NCBI GenBank assembly: GCA_025354165.1
Contig: JANXNI010000032.1
Location: 297,872-361,871 of the forward strand
Origin: Burkholderiales bacterium
GTDB lineage: Bacteria > Pseudomonadota > Gammaproteobacteria > Burkholderiales > Casimicrobiaceae
Direction: 5' to 3'
DNA length: 64,000 nt
Shown here: piece after piece, positions 45,318 to 54,171 of the stretch
How the letters are laid out: each line of letters opens with the position of its first letter
Numbering within the stretch: position 1 is the first letter of the stretch
Notes under the pieces: model-generated
What the model was told of the DNA's origin: nothing
What the model saw: only the letters and a program-made list of their open reading frames with translations
The model's database searches: none
Program-made: the position numbers and the translations under genes

Positions 45318-46916
45318 TCACCGGTTGTAAGCGCTTTCGCCGTGTGACACGATGTCGAGGCCTTCGCGTTGCTCGTCGTCCGACATGCGCAGACCCACGA
45401 TCAGATCAGCGATTTTGAATGCAATGAACGCAACCACTGCCGTCCACACGACCGTCACGCCCACCGCTTTGGCTTGAACGATGAACTGATCCATGATCGA
45501 GTAATCGGCAGCCTTGACGACCGTCGCCGTGACCCAATCCCCCACGTAGCTTGGACCACCCAGTTTCGGGCTGTTAAAGATTCCGGTAGCGAGTGCACCG
45601 AAGATTCCACCCAGCGCGTGCACGCCGAACACGTCCAGCGCGTCGTCCACTTTGAGTATTTTCTTGAGTCCGGTGACGCCCCACAGGCAGATTACGCCGA
45701 CGAGAAGACCGATGATCAGCGCACCCATCAGGCCGACGTTACCTGCCGCAGGCGTAATCGCCACCAGGCCGGCGACCGCGCCAGACGCCGCACCCAGCAT
45801 CGAAGGCTTGCCCTTGAGGAACCACTCAGCGCCAATCCACGACAACACGGCAGCGGCTGTCGCCACAAACGTGTTCATGAAGGCGAGACCAGCGGTGCCA
45901 TTGGCTTCGAGCGCGGAACCCGCGTTGAATCCGAACCAGCCCACCCACAGAAGCGACGCACCGACCATCGTCAATGTCAACGAATGGGGTGGGAAAGCTT
46001 CTTTGCCGTAACCGACACGCTTGCCAACGAGGTATGCGCCCACCAGACCGGCAACACCGGCGTTGATGTGAACGACGGTTCCGCCCGCGAAGTCGAGCGC
46101 GCCCCACTGCCACAGCAGGCCGCCTTTGGCTGATTCGAGCGCCGACTTGGCAGCATCGAGGCCGGTGAACGCGTCAGGGCCCGACCAGAACCACACCATG
46201 TGGGCAACCGGGATGTAGCTGAACGTGAACCAAATGACCGTAAAAATCAGCACGGCGGAGAACTTCATACGCTCCGCAAATGCACCCACAATCAGCGCGC
46301 AGGTAATACCGGCAAACGACGCCTGGAAAGCCATGAACACGATCTCTGGAATCACAACTGTTTTGCTAAACGTAGCGGCATTCGAGAACGCACCCGTCGC
46401 TGCGTCGAACAGGCCTTTGCCGAACAATCGATCAGTGCCACCAAAGAACGAATTGCCCTCGGTGAACGCAAAGCTATAGCCATAGATCAGCCAGAGTACG
46501 ACCACGAGCGAAAAGGTGACCATGACTTGCATGAGCACCGAAAGCACGTTTTTCGAGCGAACCAGCCCGCCGTAGAACAGCGCGAGGCCGGGCACCGCCA
46601 TCATGATGACGAGCAACGTGGAAACCATCATCCAGGCGGTGTCGCCTTTGTTTGGCTCAGGTGCTTTTGCAGCGGGTGCGGCAGGTGCAGCACCAGCGGC
46701 GGGTGCCGCAGCCGCCGGAGCGGCTTCAGCAGGCTTGGCAGCGTCCATAGGCTTGGCCGCATCGGCTGGCTTCATAGCATCAGCGGGCTTGGCATCAGCA
46801 GCCGGTGCCGCTGCGGCGGGAGCAGGTGTCGCCGCAGGAGCTTGCGCGACCGCCACGTTACTCACGCCAAACGCGAGGGCGGCACACAGCGCGCCAACGA
46901 ATAATTTCAATTTCAT
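45318..46916 (-). CDS. amt: Ammonium transporter
   Basis: Inner-membrane ammonium channel of 532 residues. After a signal peptide (ending VAVAQA) there is an unusual Ala/Pro/Lys-rich periplasmic segment of about 65 residues, then the Amt core: LALFYGGLVRSKNVLSVLMQ, the His/Phe pore region GTVVHINAGVAGLVGAYLVG, and FGVHALGGIFGALATGIF. Such N-terminal extensions are known in beta-proteobacterial Amt proteins. It follows glnK by 17 bp; GlnK blocks the channel when nitrogen is ample. ATG 46916 with GGGGGG upstream is preferred to TTG 46922. Confidence 0.95.
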   Translation of the reverse strand: MKLKLFVGALCAALAFGVSNVAVAQAPAATPAPAAAAPAADAKPADAMKPADAAKPMDAAKPAEAAPAAAAPAAGAAPAAPAAKAPEPNKGDTAWMMVSTLLVIMMAVPGLALFYGGLVRSKNVLSVLMQVMVTFSLVVVLWLIYGYSFAFTEGNSFFGGTDRLFGKGLFDAATGAFSNAATFSKTVVIPEIVFMAFQASFAGITCALIVGAFAERMKFSAVLIFTVIWFTFSYIPVAHMVWFWSGPDAFTGLDAAKSALESAKGGLLWQWGALDFAGGTVVHINAGVAGLVGAYLVGKRVGYGKEAFPPHSLTLTMVGASLLWVGWFGFNAGSALEANGTAGLAFMNTFVATAAAVLSWIGAEWFLKGKPSMLGAASGAVAGLVAITPAAGNVGLMGALIIGLLVGVICLWGVTGLKKILKVDDALDVFGVHALGGIFGALATGIFNSPKLGGPSYVGDWVTATVVKAADYSIMDQFIVQAKAVGVTVVWTAVVAFIAFKIADLIVGLRMSDDEQREGLDIVSHGESAYNR

Positions 46917-46933
46917 TATCAATAACCCCCCGA

Positions 46934-48096
<1,163 letters not shown>

Positions 48097-48175
48097 CGTG
48101 AATCTCCTGAGAGTAGTTTTTTGCGTTTGGGTAGAGCTAGGTTTTGTTCGCCGGGAAGCGATTTAGCCGTGTATC

Positions 48176-48190
48176 GCAAGCGCCGTGCCA
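48176..48190 (-). promoter_or_regulatory. Sigma-54 (RpoN) promoter of torF-glnK-amt
   Basis: Read on the minus strand, TGGCACGGCGCTTGC matches the -24/-12 consensus TGGCAC-N5-TTGC exactly. Transcription would begin near 48164, about 68 bp before torF. Upstream are TGGTGCA and GCACCA half-sites between about 48230 and 48285 that could be NtrC sites. Context (nitrogen operon) supports it strongly. Confidence 0.85.
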
Positions 48191-48325
48191 GCAGGCGACA
48201 AGCGGCGATGCTGCGGCGCAACCGGCTCGCGGTGCATGAGCTCCCAATTTGGTGCATTAATTGAGATGCGCTGCCGTACCGCACCAGAAGCAAGCGCTGA
48301 TCGAGCATTCAGCGCGCGTCTAACT

Positions 48326-48344
48326 ATTCATTTGTGGGGCGCAT
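48326..48344. repeat. Partial copy of the 143-bp MITE-like element end
   Basis: ATTCATTTGTGGGGCGCAT is identical over 19 bases to the reverse complement of the right end of the 42776-42918 element (inner part of its terminal repeat plus adjoining bases). The outer GGGCACCTCTAAAA is missing. It lies 54 bp before ubiK. Confidence 0.6.
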
Positions 48345-48398
48345 CGGGCTGAAGCGGGCGCGCCGCTGCGCAATGCATGCTTTGCTAGACTCTCAGAC

Positions 48399-48629
48399 AT
48401 GACACTTGATGAACTCACCGCCCAGCTCAAAGCTGTCCTCGCAGGCAACCCCGGCGAAGATCTGCAGAAGAATCTCCGCGCCACGCTCGCCGCCGGTTTG
48501 TCGCGGATGGACGTGGTCAGCAAGCAGGAATTTGACGTTCAGCGCGAAATGCTCAACGTGCTGCGCGCGCAGATCGACGAACTCACCGCCAAAGTGGATG
48601 TGCTGGAGAAGCAGCAGAGCGGCAAGTAG
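48399..48629 (+). CDS. ubiK: Ubiquinone biosynthesis accessory factor UbiK (BMFP/YqiC family)
   Basis: A 76-residue protein, nearly all helical: an amphipathic N-terminal part (DELTAQLKAVLAGNPGEDLQ) and a C-terminal coiled coil (DVQREMLNVLRAQIDELTAK). These features and length match UbiK, which forms a complex with UbiJ to support aerobic ubiquinone synthesis. It is divergent from torF and convergent with fmt. Confidence 0.87.
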   Translation: MTLDELTAQLKAVLAGNPGEDLQKNLRATLAAGLSRMDVVSKQEFDVQREMLNVLRAQIDELTAKVDVLEKQQSGK

Positions 48630-48639
48630 CGGCGTCCAT

Positions 48640-48755
48640 CAGCTTTTTCATGAATCGACCGCTTTACATGGGCTAACCCCGTATTACGGTCAAAGTCGAT
48701 TTAAGCCGGATTGGTCACGCGACCCCGGGGCCGCCGTCATTTCACACGAAAGCTG
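48640..48755 (+). repeat. 116-bp palindromic element, copy D
   Basis: Starts CAGCTTTTTCATGAATCGAC, has ATGGGCTAACC at the family position, centre TCGA at 48696-48699 and ends GAAAGCTG at 48755. It fills the gap between the convergent ubiK and fmt genes: 10 bp after the ubiK stop, and its last base touches the fmt stop codon. Confidence 0.92.
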
Positions 48756-49733
48756 CTAGTGTCCGAGCAACTCGCCAACGGTCGCACGATGCTCGCCGGT
48801 GAGCCAGGCTGATACCGGCATCCGTTTGCCGCCCGCTTTTTGCATTTCGGTAACCGCAAGCACTGACGCGCCGCACGATACAAGCAAGCGCTCACCTTCG
48901 GCGGCCATCACCGTGCCCGGCACCGAACCCAGGCATGACGGCACCAAAACCAGTTCCGACGCCCAAAGCTTCAATTTTTCGCCGCGCCACGTCGTCCATG
49001 CACCCGGCGCCGGGTTGAACGCACGAATCTGACGGTCAATTTCCACTGCGCTGGCCGACCAGTTCACCTGCGCCTCTTCTGGCGTGATTTTGTGGGCGTA
49101 GGTGATGCCTAACGCAGACTGTGCGGCGCTGGCCAGCTCGTGCCCGCGAGCGAGGCGGGTGAGCACATGGACGATGGCCTCAGCGCCCAGCGTGGCCAAC
49201 CGGTCGTGCAATTGGCCGGTGGTTTCGCGTGCGCCGATCGCCGTGAACGTTTCCAGCAACACCGGGCCGGTGTCCAGCCCCGCCTCCATCTGCATGATGG
49301 CAATGCCGGACCGTTTATCGCCCGCCAGAATTGCGCGGTGAATCGGCGCAGCACCCCGCCAGCGCGGCAACAGCGATGCATGAATGTTCAGACAACCAAA
49401 GCCTGCCACTTTATGCGGAATGTCAAGCACTGCTTGCGGCAGGATGAGGCCATACGCGGCCACCACCATCACGTCAGCGTCCAGCGCCGCCATTTCAGCT
49501 TGCGCTTCAGGCGTCTTTAACGTGGGCGGTTGAAACACCGGAATGCCGCGAGACAACGCCAGCGTTTTCACGGCGGAAGCGGTCAATTTCATACCGCGAC
49601 CGGCGGGGCGATCCGGTTGCGTGTAAGCCGCAACGACCGTGAACCCCGTGTCTGGCCCCGCATCCAACAAGGCTTTCAGCGCGGTCGCTGCGAAATCAGG
49701 AGTGCCTGCGAAGATGATTTTCAATTGGGTCAA
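48756..49733 (-). CDS. fmt: Methionyl-tRNA formyltransferase
   Basis: Enzyme of 325 residues formylating initiator Met-tRNA with 10-formyl-THF. Motifs: LKIIFAGTPDFAATAL, the catalytic Asn-His-Asp region GCLNIHASLLPRWRGAAPIHR with AGLDTGPVLL, and the C-terminal OB-like domain. No ATG is available; a TTG at 49733 (GGGGA five bases upstream) or the TTG at 49724 begins the protein. It lies downstream of def on the same strand, the conserved partner order. Confidence 0.95.
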   Translation of the reverse strand: MTQLKIIFAGTPDFAATALKALLDAGPDTGFTVVAAYTQPDRPAGRGMKLTASAVKTLALSRGIPVFQPPTLKTPEAQAEMAALDADVMVVAAYGLILPQAVLDIPHKVAGFGCLNIHASLLPRWRGAAPIHRAILAGDKRSGIAIMQMEAGLDTGPVLLETFTAIGARETTGQLHDRLATLGAEAIVHVLTRLARGHELASAAQSALGITYAHKITPEEAQVNWSASAVEIDRQIRAFNPAPGAWTTWRGEKLKLWASELVLVPSCLGSVPGTVMAAEGERLLVSCGASVLAVTEMQKAGGKRMPVSAWLTGEHRATVGELLGH

Positions 49734-49739
49734 CTTTGT

Positions 49740-49775
49740 CCCCGCTCCCCTTGCGGGAGAGGGCTAGGGTGAGGG
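49740..49775 (-). repeat. GAGAGGG-type intergenic repeat (copy 2)
   Basis: CCCCGCTCCCCTTGCGGGAG followed by AGGGCTAGGGTGAGGG, the classical form of this small palindromic repeat, directly upstream of the fmt start. Confidence 0.7.
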
Positions 49776-49802
49776 AAAAGGTCAATGCCGTTCAGTTAAG
49801 AC

Positions 49803-49863
49803 TGTGGGAGCGATTTCACCGCGATTTCTGTCGCGACGGGCAATCGCGGTGAAACCGCTCCTA
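49803..49863. repeat. REP-like inverted repeat, GTAGGAGCGGC family (copy 3)
   Basis: Arms TGGGAGCGATTTCACCGCG (left) and its near complement CGCGGTGAAACCGCTCCTA (right), matching at about 20 of 22 positions, separated by 15 nt. It lies in the 255-bp def-fmt gap, which has no further gene. Confidence 0.82.
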
Positions 49864-49988
49864 AAGAATATTCGTGGGCTAACCGAACAGTATTGGGGGT
49901 AAGGTGGATTTGTCTCGTACGTTGAAAGCTCAAGCACCCGCTACCGCTCCGCTCACGCGAGCGCGCGGAAAATCAACCGACCGCAGCG

Positions 49989-50498
49989 CTAAACCCGCTC
50001 CGCTTCGCGATGCCGCTTCTTCATTTTGTTTTTGATGCGAATCTGTTTGAGTTGCGACAAGTGTTCTACGAAAACGATGCCTTTCAAATGATCCATCTCA
50101 TGCTGGATGCACACGGCAAGCAGCTCCGTGGCTTCCAGCTCAAATGATTTACCCGTCACGTCATGGGCGCGCACCACGACGTGCGCGGCGCGGCGAACGC
50201 TTTCGTAGTATTCCGGCACCGACAGGCAGCCCTCTTCGCCCACAATTTCGCCGTCGGCGACGATGATTTCCGGGTTAATGAATACTTTCAGATCGTTCTT
50301 GGCCTCAGACGTATCGATCACGATCACGCGCTTGTGCACGTCAACCTGTGTCGCGGCAAGACCGATTCCAGGGGCTTCGTACATCGTGTGCGCCATGTCA
50401 TCCACCAGCTTTTTGATAGCAGGTGTGAACTCGGTCACGGGTGCAGCGATGCGTTTTAGCCGCGCATCGGGGTATTCAAGGATAGTTAGGAGCGCCAT
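49989..50498 (-). CDS. def: Peptide deformylase
   Basis: Metalloenzyme of 169 residues removing the N-formyl group from nascent proteins. All three motifs are present: [20 protein letters not shown] with the metal cysteine, and QHEMDHLKG with the HExxH site. Followed by fmt on the same strand. Divergent from the LysM gene; 174 bp between them contain an imperfect palindrome. Confidence 0.97.
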   Translation of the reverse strand: MALLTILEYPDARLKRIAAPVTEFTPAIKKLVDDMAHTMYEAPGIGLAATQVDVHKRVIVIDTSEAKNDLKVFINPEIIVADGEIVGEEGCLSVPEYYESVRRAAHVVVRAHDVTGKSFELEATELLAVCIQHEMDHLKGIVFVEHLSQLKQIRIKNKMKKRHREAERV

Positions 50499-50581
50499 TT
50501 ACTTGCCAAATCAGATGTCTGGTTGCACAATCTTCATGTAATTTCTTAAGGTTTGGGTCTTTTTCGACTTTTCCATATTCG

Positions 50582-50640
50582 CATTGTCAGAAATGGTCAG
50601 ATTTGCGAGAAACTTCGCACATCCGAAAAATATGACAATG
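50582..50640. repeat. 59-bp imperfect palindrome in the def/LysM divergent region
   Basis: CATTGTCA (50582-50589) and TGACAATG (50633-50640) frame a concentric hairpin TGCGAGAAACTTCGCA (50604-50619). The shared centre near 50611 makes it a single nested dyad. It is unrelated to the 116-bp family. It may be a regulatory site or a structured 5' region. Confidence 0.55.
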
Positions 50641-50672
50641 TCGTCGACTAGATGCCGCCACCAGGACACGGA

Positions 50673-51878
50673 ATGTTAACGAACCCTCCAATATTTTCAT
50701 CACGCCCTTCTTGGTCACGACGCGCTTCGCGATTTGCAGCCACGTTCGCCGTGGTCACGTTCGCCGCCGTCACACTGGCGCAAGCGCCCACTGCCCCGGT
50801 GCAGGTGCGTGAAAACGCGCCAGATCGCCACACGGTGGTCAAAGGCGACACCCTGTGGGGCATCTCCGGCAAATTCCTGAAACAGCCGTGGCGCTGGCCC
50901 GAAGTCTGGCGCATGAACCGCGACCAGATCAAGAACCCGCACTGGATTTATCCCGGTCAGGTGATTGTGCTGGATCGCGACGCGGCCGGTAATCCACGAT
51001 TGTCGATTCTGCAAAACAGCAACGGCATGCCAGAAGATCGCGGCATCATCCGTCTGTCGCCGCAAATCCGCGGTGAAGCACGCGATGCGGGCGCTATTCC
51101 GACCATCCCACCGGCCGACGTTGAGCCGTTCATGGTGCGAAATCGCGTGGTCGGTGCTGAAACATTTGATGACGCACCGCAAATCGTGAAATCGGTTGAC
51201 GCTCGCGTCACCTTTGCCACATCGGATGCGGTCTACGCCGTGGGCATCAAACCCGCGATGGGCAAAGTGTTCCAGTTGTTCCGCAAAGGCCGCGAGCTAC
51301 GCGATCCATCGATCACCGCACGCCCCTGGTACAAATGGCGGCACAACGAGCCTGATCCGCAAATCATTGGCTACGAAGCGACCTATCTTGGCGACGCCAA
51401 AGTGCTCCGCGATGGCGAAGTCGCCAAACTTGAAATCGTGAGTGCGAGGCAGGAGGTTCAGGTCGGTGATTACCTGATTCCACAGCCACCAAGCGAGACG
51501 ATGGCTTACGTCCCGCATGCGCCGGAAGCCAAAGTCGAAGGTCTTATATTGACCTTGCCTAACGGCATCGCCGAAGCCGGCAAAACTGATGTGGTCACCA
51601 TGAATCTCGGCAAGCGCGACGGCATGGAGGTTGGCCATGTTCTCGCGGTGTACAAGCCCAGCGAGACCTTCGCCAATCCGCGCTACAAAGAGCCCACGTT
51701 AAACTGGGTGCCGTTCTGGCCCAAGCAGCCTTACGGCGAACCGGTCACGCTCGAGATTCCGGAAGAGCGCGTCGCACTGGTGTTTGTTTTCCGTGTGTTC
51801 GATGGGATCTCGTACGGTCTGGTGATGAACAGCGGCACCGAGACGCTGCGTGCTGGCTATCTGCTGCGTAATCCGTAG
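50673..51878 (+). CDS. LysM peptidoglycan-binding domain protein
   Basis: An exported protein of about 401 residues. After a signal peptide (FAATFAVVTFAAVTLAQA) it has one LysM domain, HTVVKGDTLWGISGKFLKQP to GQVIVL, which binds peptidoglycan. The remaining 300 residues form a beta-rich region typical of the LysM proteins encoded divergent to def upstream of dprA in beta-proteobacteria. ATG 50673 is preferred; ATG 50652 would add seven residues. A terminator follows. Confidence 0.88.
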   Translation: MLTNPPIFSSRPSWSRRASRFAATFAVVTFAAVTLAQAPTAPVQVRENAPDRHTVVKGDTLWGISGKFLKQPWRWPEVWRMNRDQIKNPHWIYPGQVIVLDRDAAGNPRLSILQNSNGMPEDRGIIRLSPQIRGEARDAGAIPTIPPADVEPFMVRNRVVGAETFDDAPQIVKSVDARVTFATSDAVYAVGIKPAMGKVFQLFRKGRELRDPSITARPWYKWRHNEPDPQIIGYEATYLGDAKVLRDGEVAKLEIVSARQEVQVGDYLIPQPPSETMAYVPHAPEAKVEGLILTLPNGIAEAGKTDVVTMNLGKRDGMEVGHVLAVYKPSETFANPRYKEPTLNWVPFWPKQPYGEPVTLEIPEERVALVFVFRVFDGISYGLVMNSGTETLRAGYLLRNP

Positions 51879-51905
51879 TCTGCACCTAGCCAATGACGAA
51901 ATCGA

Positions 51906-51932
51906 GGGCACCTGCGCGGTGCCCTTGTTTTT
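51906..51932 (+). terminator. Rho-independent terminator after the LysM gene
   Basis: Seven-bp stem GGGCACC/GGTGCCC with loop TGCGC, followed by TTGTTTTT, 27 bp after the stop codon. Confidence 0.88.
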
Positions 51933-51953
51933 AGTACGCCGCCTTATCACACC

Positions 51954-53054
51954 ATGACATCACACGCTGACGATCCCCAATTTTTGCGACTCGCATTTGC
52001 GTCCGGTGTCGGCCCGCGAGCGTTGCACAAATTGCTGTCGGAACTTGGCGACGTCGCGACCATTTGCAACGCGAGTCGGGCCACATTGTCACGCATCGTT
52101 AGCGATAAAGTCGCGAGCGCCATCGTCAATGCGCCGTCGCCCGAGACGCAAGCAAAGATAGACGAATCGCTTGCGTGGTTAGCGGCAGCGCCCGAGCATC
52201 ACTTGCTGACGTGGGCACATCCAGGCTATCCGCAAGCGCTCCTGGAAAGCGGCGACGCACCGATTGTGCTCTACGCCAAAGGCCGCCTCGAATTGCTGGC
52301 CAACCCCGCGATTGCGATGGTTGGCTCACGCAATTGCTCACAGGGTGGCGCAGACACCGCTGAGGCTTTCGCACAGGCGTTTGCAGAGCGCGGGGTGACG
52401 GTGGTGTCCGGCATGGCGCTGGGCATCGACGCGGCCTCACACGTCGGTGCGTTGCGGGCAGCGAATGCAAACTCGGGATCGACGATTGCCGTCGTAGGCA
52501 CCGGGATCGATCGCGTCTACCCGGCAAAGAACAAAGTGCTCGCGCACTCCATCGCCGAGCGTGGATTGATCGTCAGCGAATATCCGCTTGGCACGCCGCC
52601 GCTCGCCGAGAATTTCCCCAAACGCAACCGAATCATCAGCGGTCTTTCGCTCGGCGTGCTCGTCGTCGAGGCCTCCATGAATTCCGGATCGCTGATCACG
52701 GCACGTCTTGCGGGCGATCAAAGCCGCGAAGTGTTCGCGATTCCGGGCTCGATTCATTCGACGTTTCACAAGGGCTGTCATCATCTGATCAAGCAGGGCG
52801 CAAAGCTCGTCGAGACCGCACAGGACGTGCTCGAAGAACTGCGTATGGAGGCCGGCGGCGCCAAGGCAAAAGCACCCGCGTCGGTTGCACAATCGGGTTT
52901 ACTGCAACACATCGAGCACGATCCGGTTGACGTCGACGCACTCGTCGCCCGCAGCGGCCTCGCGGTCGATCAGGTCGTGACCGAACTCACGATGCTCGAA
53001 CTTGCGGGCAGCATCGAACAGTTGCCGGGTAGTCGCTGGCAGCGGCGCGGCTAG
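51954..53054 (+). CDS. dprA: DNA-processing protein DprA
   Basis: Protein of 366 residues that binds incoming single-stranded DNA and loads RecA during natural transformation. An N-terminal HhH/SAM-like region (LAFASGVGPRALHKLLSELG) precedes the Rossmann-like core with MVGSRNCSQGGADTAEAFA, GTGIDRVYPAKN and EYPLGTPPLAENFPKRNRII. A C-terminal DML1-like winged helix is suggested by DVDALVARSGLAVDQVVTEL. The chain is complete, so a transformation-related pathway may exist, although DprA is also common in non-competent species. Confidence 0.95.
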   Translation: MTSHADDPQFLRLAFASGVGPRALHKLLSELGDVATICNASRATLSRIVSDKVASAIVNAPSPETQAKIDESLAWLAAAPEHHLLTWAHPGYPQALLESGDAPIVLYAKGRLELLANPAIAMVGSRNCSQGGADTAEAFAQAFAERGVTVVSGMALGIDAASHVGALRAANANSGSTIAVVGTGIDRVYPAKNKVLAHSIAERGLIVSEYPLGTPPLAENFPKRNRIISGLSLGVLVVEASMNSGSLITARLAGDQSREVFAIPGSIHSTFHKGCHHLIKQGAKLVETAQDVLEELRMEAGGAKAKAPASVAQSGLLQHIEHDPVDVDALVARSGLAVDQVVTELTMLELAGSIEQLPGSRWQRRG

Positions 53055-53096
53055 CAGCGCCAACGACCACCGCGTGGCGCGTTATCTACGTAGTAA

Positions 53097-53663
53097 CTAC
53101 TGTATTTTCATCGCGCCCTCAAAGCCGAGCGTCATCGGCTTTGACCATTCGCCCTTGTTGCTCATTCCCGTGGGTTTTAGCGCCACGTTGCGCGTGGTGG
53201 CATACAGAAATCCGTTCACCGACGTCACCGTCAGCATGCCAGCGCCTTCGCCCGATGACCATTCGAGGATACGGTTATTGCCCACATCGGCAAACGAAAG
53301 CTTCACCGTTTTTTGCGCGGCATCGCCTTTGCTCGCGATCTTGTAAACGCCCGGCGTGGGCTGAGTGTCGATACCGAAGTCGAATAGCAGCGTCTGCAAA
53401 TCCTTCACCGCAATGATCTGTTTGCTGATCAAACGAAACGCGCCATTGAATTTGTACGCTGTGCCGCCCGTATTCGCACGCACTTCACCGGTGTTCCAGT
53501 AGCCATCGGGCCCCGCGTAGAGTTTGCTTTTCGGGTTACTGAACCGGTCGTCACTCGCGGGTGGCGACACGCCCCAGACATCGGCTCTGCCGGCAGGCTG
53601 CTGGGCAAAGCCGGGCGTGGTCAAAAGAATACAAAGCGCAGTGAGAAGCGAAAATTTTTTCAT
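53097..53663 (-). CDS. Secreted hypothetical protein
   Basis: A 188-residue exported protein not recognised as a family. The signal peptide KKFSLLTALCILLTTPGFA ends before QQPAGRADVWGV. The mature part looks beta-rich (GTAYKFNGAFRLISKQIIAV, NGFLYATTRNVAL), perhaps a small jelly-roll or lipocalin-like domain. ATG 53663 is preferred to GTG 53669. It is convergent with dprA. Confidence 0.65.
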   Translation of the reverse strand: MKKFSLLTALCILLTTPGFAQQPAGRADVWGVSPPASDDRFSNPKSKLYAGPDGYWNTGEVRANTGGTAYKFNGAFRLISKQIIAVKDLQTLLFDFGIDTQPTPGVYKIASKGDAAQKTVKLSFADVGNNRILEWSSGEGAGMLTVTSVNGFLYATTRNVALKPTGMSNKGEWSKPMTLGFEGAMKIQ

Positions 53664-53827
53664 GGACACAGAGAGTTAAACTGAAGGTGACGAATAGACG
53701 CATTTAAAGCGATTTCGCGACATTGCGCCAATGCCCAACACCTTGCCGGTCGCGCCACTATTAAATAAATGCGGCGCACGAGAAAATAGACTGCGGAAAA
53801 TGCGGTTGAAGCTGCGGATCAGTCAAT

Positions 53828-53943
53828 CAGCTTTTTTCTGTAGCAACCAATTTACGCGGGCTATACGCCAAAACTGTCATATATCGATAAATGTCATTTT
53901 TCGGCGGTAGCCCCTTTGAAATGGCGCTTTAGCGACAAAGCTA
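53828..53943 (+). repeat. 116-bp palindromic element, copy E
   Basis: Starts CAGCTTTTTTCTGTAGCAAC, has GCGGGCTATACG at the family position, centre TCGA at 53884-53887 and ends AAAGCTA at 53943. Exactly 116 bp. It lies in the 508-bp divergent region before topB; the rest of that region shows no gene. Confidence 0.92.
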
Positions 53944-54171
53944 TTGAAATTTTTGCCGCGTAAAACTCGCCGCAATTTCACCCACTGATTGCCGACCGCA
54001 GCGAACTCGTCGCAAACCTGTCGGGCCACGAACGCGCTTCACGCGCCACGCTATCGAACCCCTTGGAGTTGGGCGAAAACACTTACGCCGCCCGCAGGAT
54101 TCCATTGATTTGGAGTCTGATTTCGCATGCGCCGAAAACGGCGGGTCACGTCTTATGGTTACACTAAAAAA

